NCBI GenBank assembly: GCA_025267735.1
Contig: CM046309.1
Span: 35,067,202-35,131,201 of the forward strand
Source: Mactra quadrangularis
Taxonomy: Eukaryota > Mollusca > Bivalvia > Venerida > Mactridae
Reading direction: 5' to 3'
Length of the DNA stretch: 64,000 bases
This document shows, one piece after another, positions 1 through 13,100 of this stretch. Position 1 is the first letter of the stretch. Each line of letters begins with the position of its first letter. A program made the translations under genes and the position numbers. Under the pieces are notes generated by a model that saw only the letters and a program-made list of their open reading frames with translations, was not told where the DNA came from and ran no database searches.

Positions 1-511
1 CATTTTAGAATCTAAATTCAAGGGGACAGACGTGATGAGCTAAGAACATGAATTAATTGCAAAAATACTATTATATATGAAACATACCTAATAATGGTAA
101 GATATTAAATTCTAACTTGACAAAAACACACAAGCATCCCTGAGAGATGACTAGTCAATTTAAAATCTAATTTCAATGGTAAAAGTGTAAATGTTTCATA
201 GACATTAACATTTTGTCAACAAACTCATGTTCTTATCACAAAACTGTAATGGCAAGACAGAAGATTCTAATCTGATTCAATCTGATTAGACTACAAGATT
301 CAGAAAGAAAAAATAATCAAATATATTAACACCAACATGAACTAAAGGGAAACAACTCAGATATTTACTAGTACAATTGATGGTAAAGATTATCTTTCTT
401 GAATGCTAACTTGAATAGCATGTAATACTTTTTACAGCAAAATAGATGTTTAAATAAGCTGTAATTGCATACACAAATTGATGATAATTGCAAGCACTGT
501 CCCTTCCCCAG

Positions 512-600
512 AGTGCCCATCCCCCATTTAGTCGCCTCTTACGACATGCAAGGGGGAGACAGTGGTTCTATTCTTTTGATCTTACGGCTCCCGAAACCAC
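512..600. repeat. conserved mollusc repeat core (TAGTCGCCTCTTACGACATG)
   Basis: The G+C-rich stretch contains TAGTCGCCTCTTACGACATG followed by CAAGGGGGAG; a diverged form recurs at about 5294 and 7720. I take it as the core of a dispersed SINE-like repeat. The 77-codon frame over it is not a gene. Confidence 0.4.
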
Positions 601-1159
601 ACGGGGCTTAGGTATCCTTTACACATTAGATAACTTTAGAATACCATTTAAAATGCCGAAAAATATTTGCATTAAGACTCACTTTGTGACATTTGTCATT
701 TTAATGTCAGAATATAACTGAACACGTCCATGAGCATTTTACTAAGTTTAATAACTAACATAGGTTACAAGCAACCAACACCCAACCAGGTAGTGTCCCA
801 CTCAGAGTACACTGCCGAGTGTCTCTCTTTTGAGTGTACAGGTACAACTATCCTGTCTGGCTTGGGAAACATAACTTGTCAATAATCAACCTTGACATTT
901 ATTGTATTAATTGACTCAACTGATCATAGATAAGGGTGTACTATGTGTATTTAGTTAGTGATATATAATGTTATATAACAAAATCTGCATCTTGACATAT
1001 AAATAAGATTAGGAAAATCATGTCCAGTTCCAGCATTTTTTACTACCAGAGCAACAGTTAACTAACTATTTTTAATCAAATTTACTTCAATTTGCATGAT
1101 TAATATGCAAAACAAAGTACTACATCAGTACCAATGACCACAGTCACTGGTAGTGACAG

Positions 1160-1933
1160 TAGTGCTGCAACGATTCACCGGAAAGTCGATTCGATGCGAT
1201 TCGATTATTTTTTTTTCGATTCGATTTTTTTCGATTCGATTCTTTTATTAATACAATTTACTACAAATATGCATTTATACATATATTTGAGCTTAAAACT
1301 AAATAATATTAATTAAATAAAATTGTTACTAAAATTGGATAACACGAAAATCTGATAATTAATATTTGCTTTATTCAAGTACAAAATGGATTGGGTACGA
1401 ATGTAAAGGTCGCGAAAATGTATTATTAATGTAATATCGACTTAAAACGTAAAGACAGCATGGATCATAAATTGTAGAAAGATGCAGTTCTTGGTATACT
1501 ATTGTACATATTAGTTAAACATGCACTGTACATGCAAAACTATTTAAATTTGAATAAACTAACAACAAAACTTGGCTTGCTCATGCGGAGCCTAAAATCT
1601 TCCAGTGTGTCAGAACAGGTAAAATTCAATCACACCGACCCAATTGGCGGAGGATCGGGGCATATACTATAGAATGTATATTTGGAACAGAGTTTCCAAT
1701 CATGTTACATAAAATCGTAATGGAAATTTAACAGAAATGTAACAAAGTGAAACCCAGTTTCACTGTCAACGTATACTTTGACTTTTAGGCGCGCCTTTGC
1801 TTTTATCATTATAACTTATGTAGACACTTTTAAAAGTCAGTATCGAATCGAAACTTGCGGGTCCTGAATCGAAATCGAATCGGCACCCTTGCAATCGAGT
1901 TTCGATGTATCGAATCGAATCATTGCAGCCCTA
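1160..1933. mobile_element. hAT-type MITE with 8-bp target duplication
   Basis: A 774-bp element bounded by terminal inverted repeats TAGTGCTGCAACGATTC and TAGGGCTGCAATGATTC (the GCTGCAA hAT end) and flanked by the perfect 8-bp direct repeat AGTGACAG (1152-1159 and 1934-1941). The subterminal parts are rich in the motif CGATTCGAT and its complement. No transposase is inside, so it is non-autonomous. The TSD length and TIR start fit the hAT superfamily. Confidence 0.85.
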
Positions 1934-1941
1934 AGTGACAG

Positions 1942-3413
1942 CACACAGAACATGTGTGACCTAAGATCTTACACAAAGTAACAAATGCCCCAAGTACACA
2001 CACATTATTCAGACTAGTGCGCGCAATTGTCTTGACCAGAAGTAGGCCTAAGTTACAGTTACTGTAACTGACTTCAAGGATAAGGCCTGTTTTCCATGTG
2101 CATGTTGTCTGTCTCAGTTAACGTTTCAACAATACAATGTATAACTGTAGTGCTCAAATAATCTCACAAATTCTGTTATTGTGCACTACATGACCAAAAA
2201 ATGTCCATGCGCCTTATCATGAAATTAAATAAATAGCTCAAATAAGATGATATGAGACATTGTTTGCTTGTAGTAGCATTTAGCTGTATCACTCAAGTAA
2301 TCTTAAACAACCTATACCAGGTATAGCATGCTGGATGTAGTCCAAAAAATACATTTTTTCATCCGAGAATCTCCGACTGTCAAAACTTGGTACCAATTTA
2401 TATCAATTTTTGATGTTTTTATCTTAAGTCCCATTTTTATGCCAGTGTAATAGATGTGAAATACTTGATATTTGCTCCATAACTCTCAAAATTAATGTTT
2501 TTCAAATTGTATTTTTCATAGCACAAAACCAAAACAGAATTCATATTTGTCAACTTAAATTGAAAGTCTCATTTAAAACAGATACTCCAAGTAAAATTGA
2601 GTTCTATTGTAATATCATAAGATTAATTGGTACCAAAGCTTATAATGGATCAAAATATACACCTTTCCACCAAGGAAGACAGTGCTTCCAAACTAAACTT
2701 GTTATGTTTAACTTATAATTTGTACAAGAATTCCACATCTTACTAAACTGGTGTACAATGTACACTGACAGACATACAGCAAGCAAATAGTCAACCTGCC
2801 CCTTATTTTGTCACAGAGATGACTGATACATTGACAGACAACATGCACATGGAATACATAGTCATACATGGCCATATACATGTACAACAGTACATGACTG
2901 GGACATAGTCCAGGTTCTTAACCTGTCAAAATATATAATGTCACAGACTGTCCAGTCCAACAATATTAACCTGAGCTTGACCACATGAACATTTAAATCA
3001 TTTCCTATGTTTTGCTTCAATGCCGAAACACGATAATTCAGACCCTGATTAAACCATTGGCCATAATGCCTTATGACCAAATATTTGTTCATAAGCATTA
3101 GAATAATGCAAAATACGTCATGATACAGTAAAGCACCACTATAACAACAATCTTGTTACTTCAGAATTGTGCAATTTCTGACAATTATCAAGTCCTAGAT
3201 ACTTAATATGTACAGCATAGGGTCCCCTCATCTAGACAGTGTTGCACAAGAAAATCATCAATTGTGATGGTTGTTAAAGTGGAGCTTTACAGTTCCTTCA
3301 CTAAAGTTCATGGTCCAGTAAATCAGCAACATATACTGCTACATGACATTCTATAAGGATCTGAGTCATCTAATACCTCTATGACTGATAATTATTTCAC
3401 ATCAGTATAATCT
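1942..3413. other. no feature seen
   Basis: A/T-rich non-coding sequence; no splice-paired open frame or repeat I can define. The 78-codon minus frame at 3098-2862 has no supporting signals. Confidence 0.5.
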
Positions 3414-3563
3414 GGGGTGTGTTTCATTCAGCATACACCGAGTACTCCTGCCTAGCAGGTGTATTTGGAGTACTCCGAGAGCAAGTGATCTGAAATGTTC
3501 GATTCAATTTTTCAATGATCGAAGTACTCCAATAACCCAGATGTAGGGAATCAAACACGCCCC
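3414..3563. mobile_element. 150-bp foldback MITE
   Basis: Ends GGGGTGTGTTTCATTC and, inverted, GGGGCGTGTTTGATTC; the interior has the opposed motifs GAGTACTCC and GGAGTACTCC. No clear target duplication. Confidence 0.5.
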
Positions 3564-4109
3564 ATGTATACATTATAACAACCTAATTGGCACAGAGGTT
3601 CACCGTCTTGGTTTTTGCTTCAAACATTTCTAGTTCCTATTCCACTTGTAAAACTCTGAGTGTGCTGATTGGTCCTTTAACATGGCAGTAAAAACTTGGT
3701 TAGGTACAGCATCTCAATACATGAGAAACCACCTACCAGGCTCTACTGGGCCACTAGTCTCATTATAAGTTCATTTATCTATTGGATAACGCTAAATGTA
3801 AACAGTTTGCCTAATATTGTACACACTCAAACAGAAACTTGAGGGAAAATTGTATTTCCCATGATAAGGTAGTTCAAGCTCAGGTTAATCTTCCTGTTAT
3901 AGAGAGTTCACTTACAACTCCCTTGTGGTGATCCAGCAGCATCACTACTATCTCTTGTCAAGACCCCAATGTTGTCTCTTATTATTTTGACAGGTTAAAA
4001 ACCTGGACTATACCCTAACAAATACACACAAAGGGGATCTGCATCTCAAACATTACAAACTGAAGGGGAAAAGAATGATTTCATGATTCCATCACCAGAT
4101 AGTGTCAGG

Positions 4110-4330
4110 AGACACTCTCCCAACAAGGCACAAGGCCCACCCTGGCCTAAATATTAGGCCCACATGGTGTCCGGAGACACTCCCCCAGCAATAAGCTGGG
4201 CACACCCTGGCCTAAGTATAAGGGCCACATGCCACATGGTGGCAGAAGACATTCTCCCAGCAAAACCCTAGGTCTACCCAGACCTAAATATAAGGGCCAG
4301 ATGGTGTCAGAGACACTCTCTTTACAATGG
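4110..4330. repeat. 75-bp minisatellite, about 3 units
   Basis: Repeats of GGTGTC.GGAGACACTC and ACCCTGGCCTAA.TATAAG. The 70-codon frame at 4229 is a by-product. Confidence 0.7.
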
Positions 4331-4677
4331 ACTAGGACCTACCCTGACCTGAAAACCATTAGGGTCCGATTATGGCCACAGATTTTTCCTATCAATAGAC
4401 TTAGACTACCCTTACCTAAGATATTTTGGACAAATTGTTGAAGGAGATACCTTCCCAAATGGACCATCCTTGCTTTAAATATCAGGGTCATATTGTGTCT
4501 TTTCCGTAAGTTTATATTCTTTCGTATTGGTTTTATCAGTCACTGCCATAACCCACAGCACAAAGCAATGTGATTAGTGATTATCTGCCAGTGATTATTG
4601 CTACTACTTTTAGTCAGGCCAGTTGATTCCCTTGCAACATAACAAAATATGTCAGACTAAAGCTTGAAAAAAATTAA

Positions 4678-5400
4678 GATAATGACTGTAACTTGGTCTT
4701 ATGTTCCTCTAAACCAAATAAAACTACACCAGGTAACTGTCAGAAACTCATTCTTGAATTTTAAATTAAAAAAAACAAACAAAAACTAAGAGCATAATTT
4801 GAGAAACTGGGATTTAAAAATAAAAAAATCCTAATAAAAATAGTTAAAAATAATCAACAAACCAAAAGAGTCCTATAATAACAAAATGAATGTTCACAGT
4901 AAATTCTACTGCTTGGCAAAAAACTTTAAACCTCCCAACTGATATATAGTAGGCTATCAGAAAGCTATCCACTCCTGGAATCGCCACCGACTACATACAC
5001 AAATTGGGGTAATTTGACCTACCTAACCCTACATACTAACACAAAAATGAAAAAACTTTGAACCTCCCAACTGATATATAGTAGGCTATCAGAAAGCTAT
5101 CCACTCCTGGAATCGCCACCGACTACATACACAAACTGGGGTAATTTGACCTACCTAACCCTACATACTAACAACAAAATGAAAAAAACTTTGAACCTCC
5201 CAGTCGATACATAGTAGGCTATCAGAAAGCTATCCACTCCTAGGCTCGCCACCCACTACGTACACAAACTGGGGTAATTTGACCAAATACCTGATTTAGT
5301 CGCCTCATACAAAATGCAAGGCTGGACTCTATTTATGAGAGCGACAGGAATTTCTGACAGTCACTTGATGGTTCACTTACATTATTTCAATATCATTACA
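4678..5400. repeat. duplicated block, copy A, with a 133-bp tandem repeat (3 units)
   Basis: Matches 7240-7828 nearly base for base. It contains three units of about 133 bp starting near 4917, 5050 and 5182 (each with ACTTT.AACCTCCCA and GCTATCCACTCCT). After the array it carries TTAGTCGCCTCATAC...ATGCAAGG, a version of the core also seen near 520. Confidence 0.9.
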
Positions 5401-5739
5401 TCAATGACATGACCTAAACCTCAAATATATTAAGACACATTCACAATCATTGCTTAGTCTTGGCCATAATTCACTGGGCAGAAGAAAGTGAAAACCACTA
5501 ATTTCATACGGTCTTGACATACTTAATAACTCAGGCCAGAGCTGTATTAAATTAAGGCAATGACAATTCAGACACAGAACAACCAAAAACCTTAACTATG
5601 ATATTACTTGCTGAATACATACACATTTGTTTTTGTATCCATCAATAGAACTGTTCTAACATGATGACATTTGTTATCCCAATATAGGGCAAACAAGGAT
5701 CCCTATAATCAGGGTAGGAAATAAGTTATCCAACCTAAG

Positions 5740-5993
5740 GAACCCAACATTTAGGACACCATAAAACATTGGCTGAATGAAAGAACCCAGGGAACCCAAC
5801 ACTTAAGGCACCATACATAATGTTCGCTAAATGTTTCAACCCAGGGAACCCAACATTTAGGGCACCATACATAACGTTGGCTAAATGTTTCAACCCAGGG
5901 AACCCAACATTTAGGGCATAATATAATAATGTAGGCTAAATGATTGGACCCAGGGAGCCCAACATTGAGGGCACCATACATAATGTCAGCTTA
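5740..5993. repeat. 57-bp minisatellite, about 5 units
   Basis: Units contain AACCCAACATTTAGGGCACC, CATACATAATGT, GGCTAAATG and CCCAGGG. The minus-strand frame with repeated CWVPWVETFS comes from this. Confidence 0.85.
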
Positions 5994-6875
5994 TTGTTAG
6001 AGTGCACTATCTCCATTTTTGTCATTTTTAGATATACATGTCACTATGCAGTATAAAACTCTTTATAAAATCATCGGCTCAAGACCTTTCATTAATAATA
6101 TTGAAATAAAAAGTAAGACACACTATGCATTACTATTCCAACAACATAGAATAGTAACACATGATGAGAGTATCTTACTTTTCATCTCAAAATTACTGAA
6201 GGAAGCTCTTGAGCCAGAAATTTTCATAAAGAGTTTTATACAACATATATTAGATGCAGAATGGTCTAATTACCAAAATGCATCACCACAAATGATGGTG
6301 AAATGTACAGTCAGCATTGTACATTTGAAAATCATGTTCTTTGGTTAAACAAGTGTTTCAAAGACATAAATAGACAGCATAGAAAACCCTACTGGCAATT
6401 ATTGGTCTTAATGAACAATGCCATCAAGCTGAAGCTCTCAGAGCTTTATTCACAATTGCCATCAAGCCATCAACTGCAGTGCATAAGCCCCGAAACAAAC
6501 ACGGCAAGTATTTAAAGTGATGACTGATATCAAAGAGAATCCCTTAAGCCAGTTTTTAACTCGCATGTTATACTTGATCTTTTAATAAATGAGCTTCCTA
6601 AATAGCATATAACATGCACAACACCCTGGATAGGGAATGGTATCAATTAAAATTTAGGAAATAGCACTTTAAATGACAAAAAAAACACTGCAAATGCCTT
6701 AAGTTTACAGGATGTAAGGTAATCATAAATCACCAGTAATAATTTGAAAACTTGCAAATACTAAGACTTACTGAAATGCTTGGTTATCTCCCTTTAATAT
6801 AAAATAGAGTATTTTTTGTCTATACAGAATAACTGAATATGATTTCAAAACCTGGCTTGGTAAAGCATAGAAATA
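5994..6875. other. no supported gene
   Basis: Holds a 109-codon plus-strand frame (6019-6348) starting MSFLDIHVT, with no domain, no flanking splice signals and ordinary A/T-rich composition. I treat it as chance, with low certainty. Confidence 0.4.
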
Positions 6876-7229
6876 CAGTTATCTATCAAAAGTTTTGAGA
6901 CTTAAGAAATTTATGACAAATTTTGAATTTTGATGATTATTATTGCTGAATCATTATTTCTAATTTATTTAAGTATGGTTTTTATGAAATAACAACAGAT
7001 TTTATGTTTGCTGAACATAAGTTGATTGATCTGACATCCAAAAGACTCCCAAAGAATGTTTATTGTTATCATATTCCATAACCTATACTATTTTTTCAGT
7101 CTCGTTTATAATACCAAAAAATAATGCAAGGTATCAAAGCATTTCAAAATAAACAATTACCAAGTTTTAAAAAAAGCAATACAGTAGGCCTACAATCTAA
7201 AAATGTCTCAAAACTTTTGGCAGGTATTG
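6876..7229. mobile_element. mariner-like MITE related to that at 53.7 kb
   Basis: The termini CAGTTATCTATCAAAAG and CAATACCTGCCAAAAG share the AAAAGTTTTGAGAC core with the element at 53,674 (AAAAGTTTGGAGAC). The left end is more decayed. TA flanks both ends. About 354 bp, non-coding. Confidence 0.65.
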
Positions 7230-7239
7230 TACAATAAGA

Positions 7240-7828
7240 TAATGACTGGAACTTGGTCTTATGTTCCCCAAAACCAAATAAAAATACACCAGGTAACTGT
7301 CAGAAATTCATTCTTGAATTTTAAATTAAAAAACAAACAAAAACTAAGAGCATAATTTGAGAAACTGAGATTTAAAAAATAAAAAATCCTAATAAAAATA
7401 GTTAAAAATAATCAACAAACCAAAAGAGTCCTATAATAACAAAATGAATGTTCACAGTAAATTCTACTGCTTGGCAAAAAACTTTAAACCTCCCAACTGA
7501 TATATAGTAGGCTATCAGAAAGCTATCCACTCCTGGAATCGCCACCGACTACATACACAAACTGGGGTAATTTGACCTACCTAACCCTACATACTAACAA
7601 CAAAATGAAAAAAACTTTGAACCTCCCAGTCGATACATAGTAGGCTATCAGAAAGCTATCCACTCCTAGACTCGCCACCCACTACGTACACAAACTGGGG
7701 TAATTTGACCAAATACCTGATTTAGTCGCCTCATACAAAATGCAAGGCTGGACTCTATTTATGAGAGCGACAGGAATTTCTGACAGTCACTTGATGGTTC
7801 ACTTACATTATTTCAATATCATTATATC
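7240..7828. repeat. duplicated block, copy B, with the 133-bp tandem repeat (2 units)
   Basis: Second copy of 4678-5400, one 133-bp unit shorter. It is flanked on both sides by copies of the same MITE right half. Confidence 0.9.
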
Positions 7829-7987
7829 ATATTCCATAACCTATGCTATTTTTTCAGTCTCGTTTATAATACCAAAAAATAATGCAAGGTATCAAAGCAT
7901 TTCAAAATAAACAATTACCAAGTTTTAAAAAAAGCAATACAGTAGGCCTACAATCTGAAAATGTCTCAAAACTTTTGGCAGGTATTG
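7829..7987. mobile_element. right-half copy of the 6.9-kb mariner-like MITE
   Basis: 159 bp, nearly identical to 7070-7229, ending at the same CAGGTATTG terminus. It follows directly on the duplicated block 7240-7828, so it was produced by segmental duplication rather than independent insertion. Confidence 0.75.
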
Positions 7988-8582
7988 TACAATAAGATAG
8001 TAGTTTTCTGAAAAAATTCTGTGTCATAAATATAATTTTGGAATTTACCTTAAGTACCAAAATTACTTTTTGCTACATTTAAAAATCGGTTCAAAAGCAG
8101 AAAAATGTAAGTAGTAACAGTTTTATTTCCTATCAGTAATGCCTTGCCATATTCTTAAGATATTTCTATGCTAGAATTTTCCTATTCGAACATAAGTTTG
8201 GCGTGACATGACATCCTTTTCCACTTGCCCATAGAGAACATATTTTAAGCAGCTTTTGAATGAATTACATATTACACATGCTATTGTCAAATTAAACAGA
8301 TGGCACAGACATTCCACGGCTGACCTGCAGATTTAAACATTCATTTCTCCATGGAAAAGTGGAAAAAAATTGAAATCATGCCTATATGAAATCATGGCCA
8401 AACATATTTTGTCCTCTTCAGCAATAGGCCCAACAACATACAGATAAGATACGCCACAAAAATGCTATCAATTCAGCATGTCAGTATTACTGTGATCAAA
8501 CCTGACCACAATATGACAGAAACTTGCCGTCCAGTAAAATGACAAATATGGAGATAGTGCACTCTAACTTGACAACAATGAG

Positions 8583-8716
8583 ATAACTCCCCACAAAGGA
8601 AACACCCCCACAAAGGGAACTACCCACAAAGGGGACTCCCCACAAAGGGAACTCCCCACACAGGGAACTACCCACAAATGGAACTTCCCACAAAGGGAAC
8701 TCCCCACAAAGGGAAC
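8583..8716. repeat. short minisatellite CACAAAGGGAACTCCC
   Basis: About nine degenerate 14-16 bp units. The minus-strand frame over it is a by-product. Confidence 0.8.
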
Positions 8717-8828
8717 CCTAACAAAAGACCCAGTGATGAAATCATGAAATCATTTCTTATCTAGCTCACAGTACACAGCCCAACAGAAAATTTAATCAAT
8801 CTCATCAAATCAGACCACTTACACCTAG

Positions 8829-9370
8829 ATCTCACCAACATGCACGGCCAAAACCTCGCCAACATGTAAGGCCAAAACCTCACCAACATGCAAGGCCAAA
8901 ACCTCACCAACATGCAAGGCCAAAACCTCACCAACATGCAAGGCCAAAACCTCACCAACATGTAAGGCCAAAACCTGAACAACATGTAAGGCCAAAACCT
9001 CACCAACATGCAAGGCCAAAACCTCACCAACATGCAAGGCCAAAACCTCACCAACATGCAAGGCCAAAACCTCACCAACATGTAAGGCCAAAACCTGACC
9101 AACATGTAAGGCCAAAACCTCACCAACATGTAAGGCCTCAACCTCACCAACATGTAAGGCCAAAACCTCACCAACATGTTAGGCCAAAACCTCACCAACA
9201 TGTAAGGCCAAAACCTCACCAACATGTAAGGCCAAAACCTCACCAACATGTAAGGCCAAAACCTCACCAACATGTAAGGCCAAAACCTCACCAACATGTA
9301 AGGCCAAAACCTCACCAACATGTAAGGCAAAACCTCACTTACATGCAAGGCCAAAACCTCCCTCACATGC
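8829..9370. repeat. 24-bp minisatellite, about 22 units
   Basis: Unit AACATGTAAGGCCAAAACCT with CACC. Because 24 is divisible by three, it creates long minus-strand frames (222 and 112 codons) that are not genes. Confidence 0.95.
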
Positions 9371-9949
9371 AAACAACTTTGCAACAACAAAATCACTACC
9401 CTCAGGACAATTAACAGTATGGCTGCCACGGTACACCTTAGGGTTCAGCTTCAACTTCCAGTATGTGTGCTGCCATTCCATTTTATTATGCTTTCCAGAG
9501 GTAAACTGGGATTTACCAGTGAAATAAAAATCAATATTCAAGTGTTTGGAGTCAATGAAAATTAATTTGGATGTGCTGTATGAGGCATATCAGACTTACA
9601 CATAAGATAAGACAAGGCTTATGATAACCACAAAATTTATTCATTATGGTTTAAGATCTATTTATTTCACATATGAGCTAAGGATATCATATTTTCACAA
9701 GTAGCCACTCTCCAAATATTGCATCCATATCTCACTAATGAAATAAAAATCGATTTTAAACTGAAATAAACACATATCCTCTACATATTGCATTTTACTT
9801 GAGTTAATTAGCAACACAATAAATGCCTAAAATTCTATAAACGCTAAAATTTAATGTCCAAATGCATTAAATCACTTAACATACTTATTTTTTAAATAAT
9901 GATTTAAAATATAAAATATCAAATTTTGGCATCATATAATTATGAAAGA

Positions 9950-10195
9950 TTACCAAACATAGGCATCATCTCAAAAAGAAAAATTATCAAATATCAGAAT
10001 TGTCTCAAAATGAAATACTATCAAATATCGGAATCGTCTCAAAATGAAATATTATTGAATATTGAAATCATCAAACAAAGAATATATTATCAAATATCGA
10101 AATCGTCTAAAAATTATCAAACTATTTGAACTGTCTCAAAATGAAATATCAAATATTGAAATCGTCTCAAAATGAAATACTATAGAATATCAGCA
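9950..10195. repeat. degenerate AT-rich tandem repeat
   Basis: Irregular 25-35 bp repeats built on ATCGTCTCAAAATGAAAT and ATCAAATAT. Confidence 0.6.
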
Positions 10196-10199
10196 GCAT

Positions 10200-13100
10200 C
10201 TTTTAGATATGTTCAGTATTTAAGAAAATCAATCAAATGATTAATTTCCTTACTAAGACCATGTGTTCATGGGACATGTATACTGTATATACCTAGACAA
10301 ATGTGCTTGATATACTAGCTCGCAATATTAAGTTTGCCAAACTCTTTATCAATCAATCCAAATATGGATGAGGCCACCATATTTCAGACAACTTATATCC
10401 TTTTAATTGCACGTTCTGGTTTGTTAAATAGTACTGCTGGATTATTTTAGTCATCCATCATACTGATTATTTCCAAACTCTTCATTTTGAATGGTTTAAA
10501 CCATTGTTTGCGAATGTCTGAACTAGGGATGAGATGATATGGCTATATATTGATACAATATCAATATGTCAGTTTCACGATACATATTGTGGCCTAGCAT
10601 GATATATCACGATACAACTTACGATATGATGAAAACTACACTTATTGTATCGTAAATAATCATATTGACTCCTTTTATATCGATAAGTATCATTGATGAC
10701 CATTTCATCTTTTCCCTAATCTGAACAGTGAACCAAATCATGAGCACTAAACTGCAGCCTCCAATCCTAAGGTGTACCCTGGCAGCTCTACTTCCTGACA
10801 AATATTTATCACCATCACATCCCTTAAGGGGGCTATAGGAGGCGACGTCATGGGCCTCATGGTATTCCCACAACAGAGTGGCATTCCCACAACAGAGTGG
10901 CATTCCTACTACACTTGTTGCAGGGACACCACAATACTGCCACAATGGGGCAGAGAAGATGGTTGCAACCACCACGCAATGGTAGTTGCAATCAGTGAGA
11001 TTCTAGGATGTAAGTGATCTGATTTTAATGAGATTGAAGTTCAACTGGTGGACTATGACAGTGAGCCAGATCCCCTGTACACCCCCCAAACAGAACTGAA
11101 CAAGAAAAAACACTGACAAAAGTGTTGTGAAATAATGCCATTGCTTATCCAACATCAAACTCGCCAGAATCTTATATATAACTGACCTAGTCAGCTGATC
11201 CATCAATGCTACCGCCACCAGGATTTACTCATCATGGGACTGGGCATACCTCGCAGCAAAATTTTTGATTTTGAAATCTACCCAACTTTCTTAAAGTCTG
11301 TTTTCTGGGAATGCAAGAGACGGGAACCAAATAAGAGACGGAAACCTAACTAGTATCAATGATAGATTGATCAAGGCAAGATCGCGTCGGCAATCTTGCG
11401 TTGATCATTCTATATTACGGAAGCCAACAGACACCTAACAGAAAGAATGAATTTGCCCTCTTGAGGTTACAAGATACCGTGATATAAAATAAATGAATGC
11501 AGGAAAAACAATGAAAAAATGAAAAAAAGGATAAATCTCCAAGTCAAATACTGTCATTTACATAATGATAAATGTGTATTCAAAAGGTTGGTAGTTGGCT
11601 TTATAACTAATGTTAAACATCATGAAAGATGATATGTAATTCTAATGAATTGCTTATCCTCTTTCATGACTTCGACTACAGTACTGTTAAAAAAAGTGAC
11701 TACCTCGATGATATCTTAAAAATTGTAATATAGAATAAATAGTGAAGTATAGAATAATTAAAAAGTGTAACTCTAACATTGAAATGATTATTTTTAAATT
11801 TTAATACCCTCTAAAAGTACTTAACCTAATGTAGTCTCAATTTAAAGTGTATAAATCTTCATCTTTTGCATATTGATTAGTTTGCAGTAACTTAATGAGA
11901 ATAATGTCTAAGTAAACCAAAGATTAAATAAATCTAATAAAATTAATGTTGACTGTGAATTGCAGTGAAATGAAAATTTTACAAAATTTGTTAGGCAATA
12001 ATTAAAATAAGAAACCAATAAAATCTTATACATTTTGATGCAAGAAGAATTTATCAGTGAGACATGGAAAATTCATACACTTACAATACTGTAGCCAGTG
12101 TTAGTTTTCTAGAACTCATACCTGAATACCAGCTTCTCATCTTACACAGTCTTGTAGAAGATACACAAATGACTCAAGTGCCTGGTTGGTAGAGTGATAA
12201 TATATTTGGTCTCTCCATCAAATATCTAGGTTTAGTTGATGATCAATGATTTCTCATGTATTATCACCTTTATACATTGTAAAAGGTCGAGTGGTTCATA
12301 ATTCATACATAATTCAAAGAACAGAAGAAAATAGGATAGCTAGAATTGTGTAACAGTAGAAGATTGAGTAGTTAGTGTGATTAGTTGAACCTAAAAATTT
12401 CATACAGTAAACTGTCTTAAAATCTAATTTACAAAATTGAATTCTCATTTCTCTTAAATATTATACTTTAACACCCCAGCTATTCTAAAGAGTATTTTTT
12501 GAATTTTTTTTTAAGTTATGACAGTTTTCCTATTTGCCCTTAACATGTTGATTAATTTTGTTAGACAAGATAGTACTACAATCTAGGACTCCATACCCAA
12601 AACATTCATTCACTTTAATGGCCTACTATAAAATAATTTGTGATATATCTAAAAGGCTATTTAGATATAACTGTAATTCTTTGTAAGCAAACCAAACTTT
12701 TCTACAGGAAAGATTCAAATATTAAAGCCAAAATATTAAGCAATGTAAAAAATAAATGATCAATAAGGCATCATACAAAAATAATCAATTAAATTTTCTC
12801 CCACAATACAGATTCTTTAGAAATTAATTTTCTCACAGTGACCAAAAGATAATGTGATATTATTTATATCAAAAAGCTATATAGAACAAGCCGAGTGTGG
12901 CCAAGTGGTTACGATGTCCGACTTGAAAATATTCAATAGATAGCCATGTTGTTTCAAATTGCATACAAAATTAACCTAATAGTTTTCCTAAGCAAAAAGT
13001 TTTATCCTATTACCTAATAATTGACAGACCAGGAACCAGACTCAAGAGTGATTAATATAAGTTGAAAGAACTTGTCTAAAAAATCCAGCCACAGTGAATT

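Noticed and set aside
6019..6348. 109-codon plus-strand frame
   Set aside because: No recognisable domain and no splice or promoter support; kept only as a note in the gene-free entry.
8829..9370. Regular repeats resembling a CRISPR array
   Set aside because: Uniform 24-bp units with no unique spacers, in an animal genome; it is a minisatellite.
8761..9429. 222-codon minus-strand frame with repeated LVRFWPYM
   Set aside because: By-product of the 24-bp minisatellite; no splice sites or flanking exons.
10619..10975. 118-codon minus-strand frame
   Set aside because: Mixed hydrophobic composition without domain or splice support; it adjoins transposon-like sequence and is probably a repeat relic.
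12890..12929. tRNA-Ser/Leu gene
   Set aside because: Only the 5' half is present; no anticodon arm, T arm or B box.
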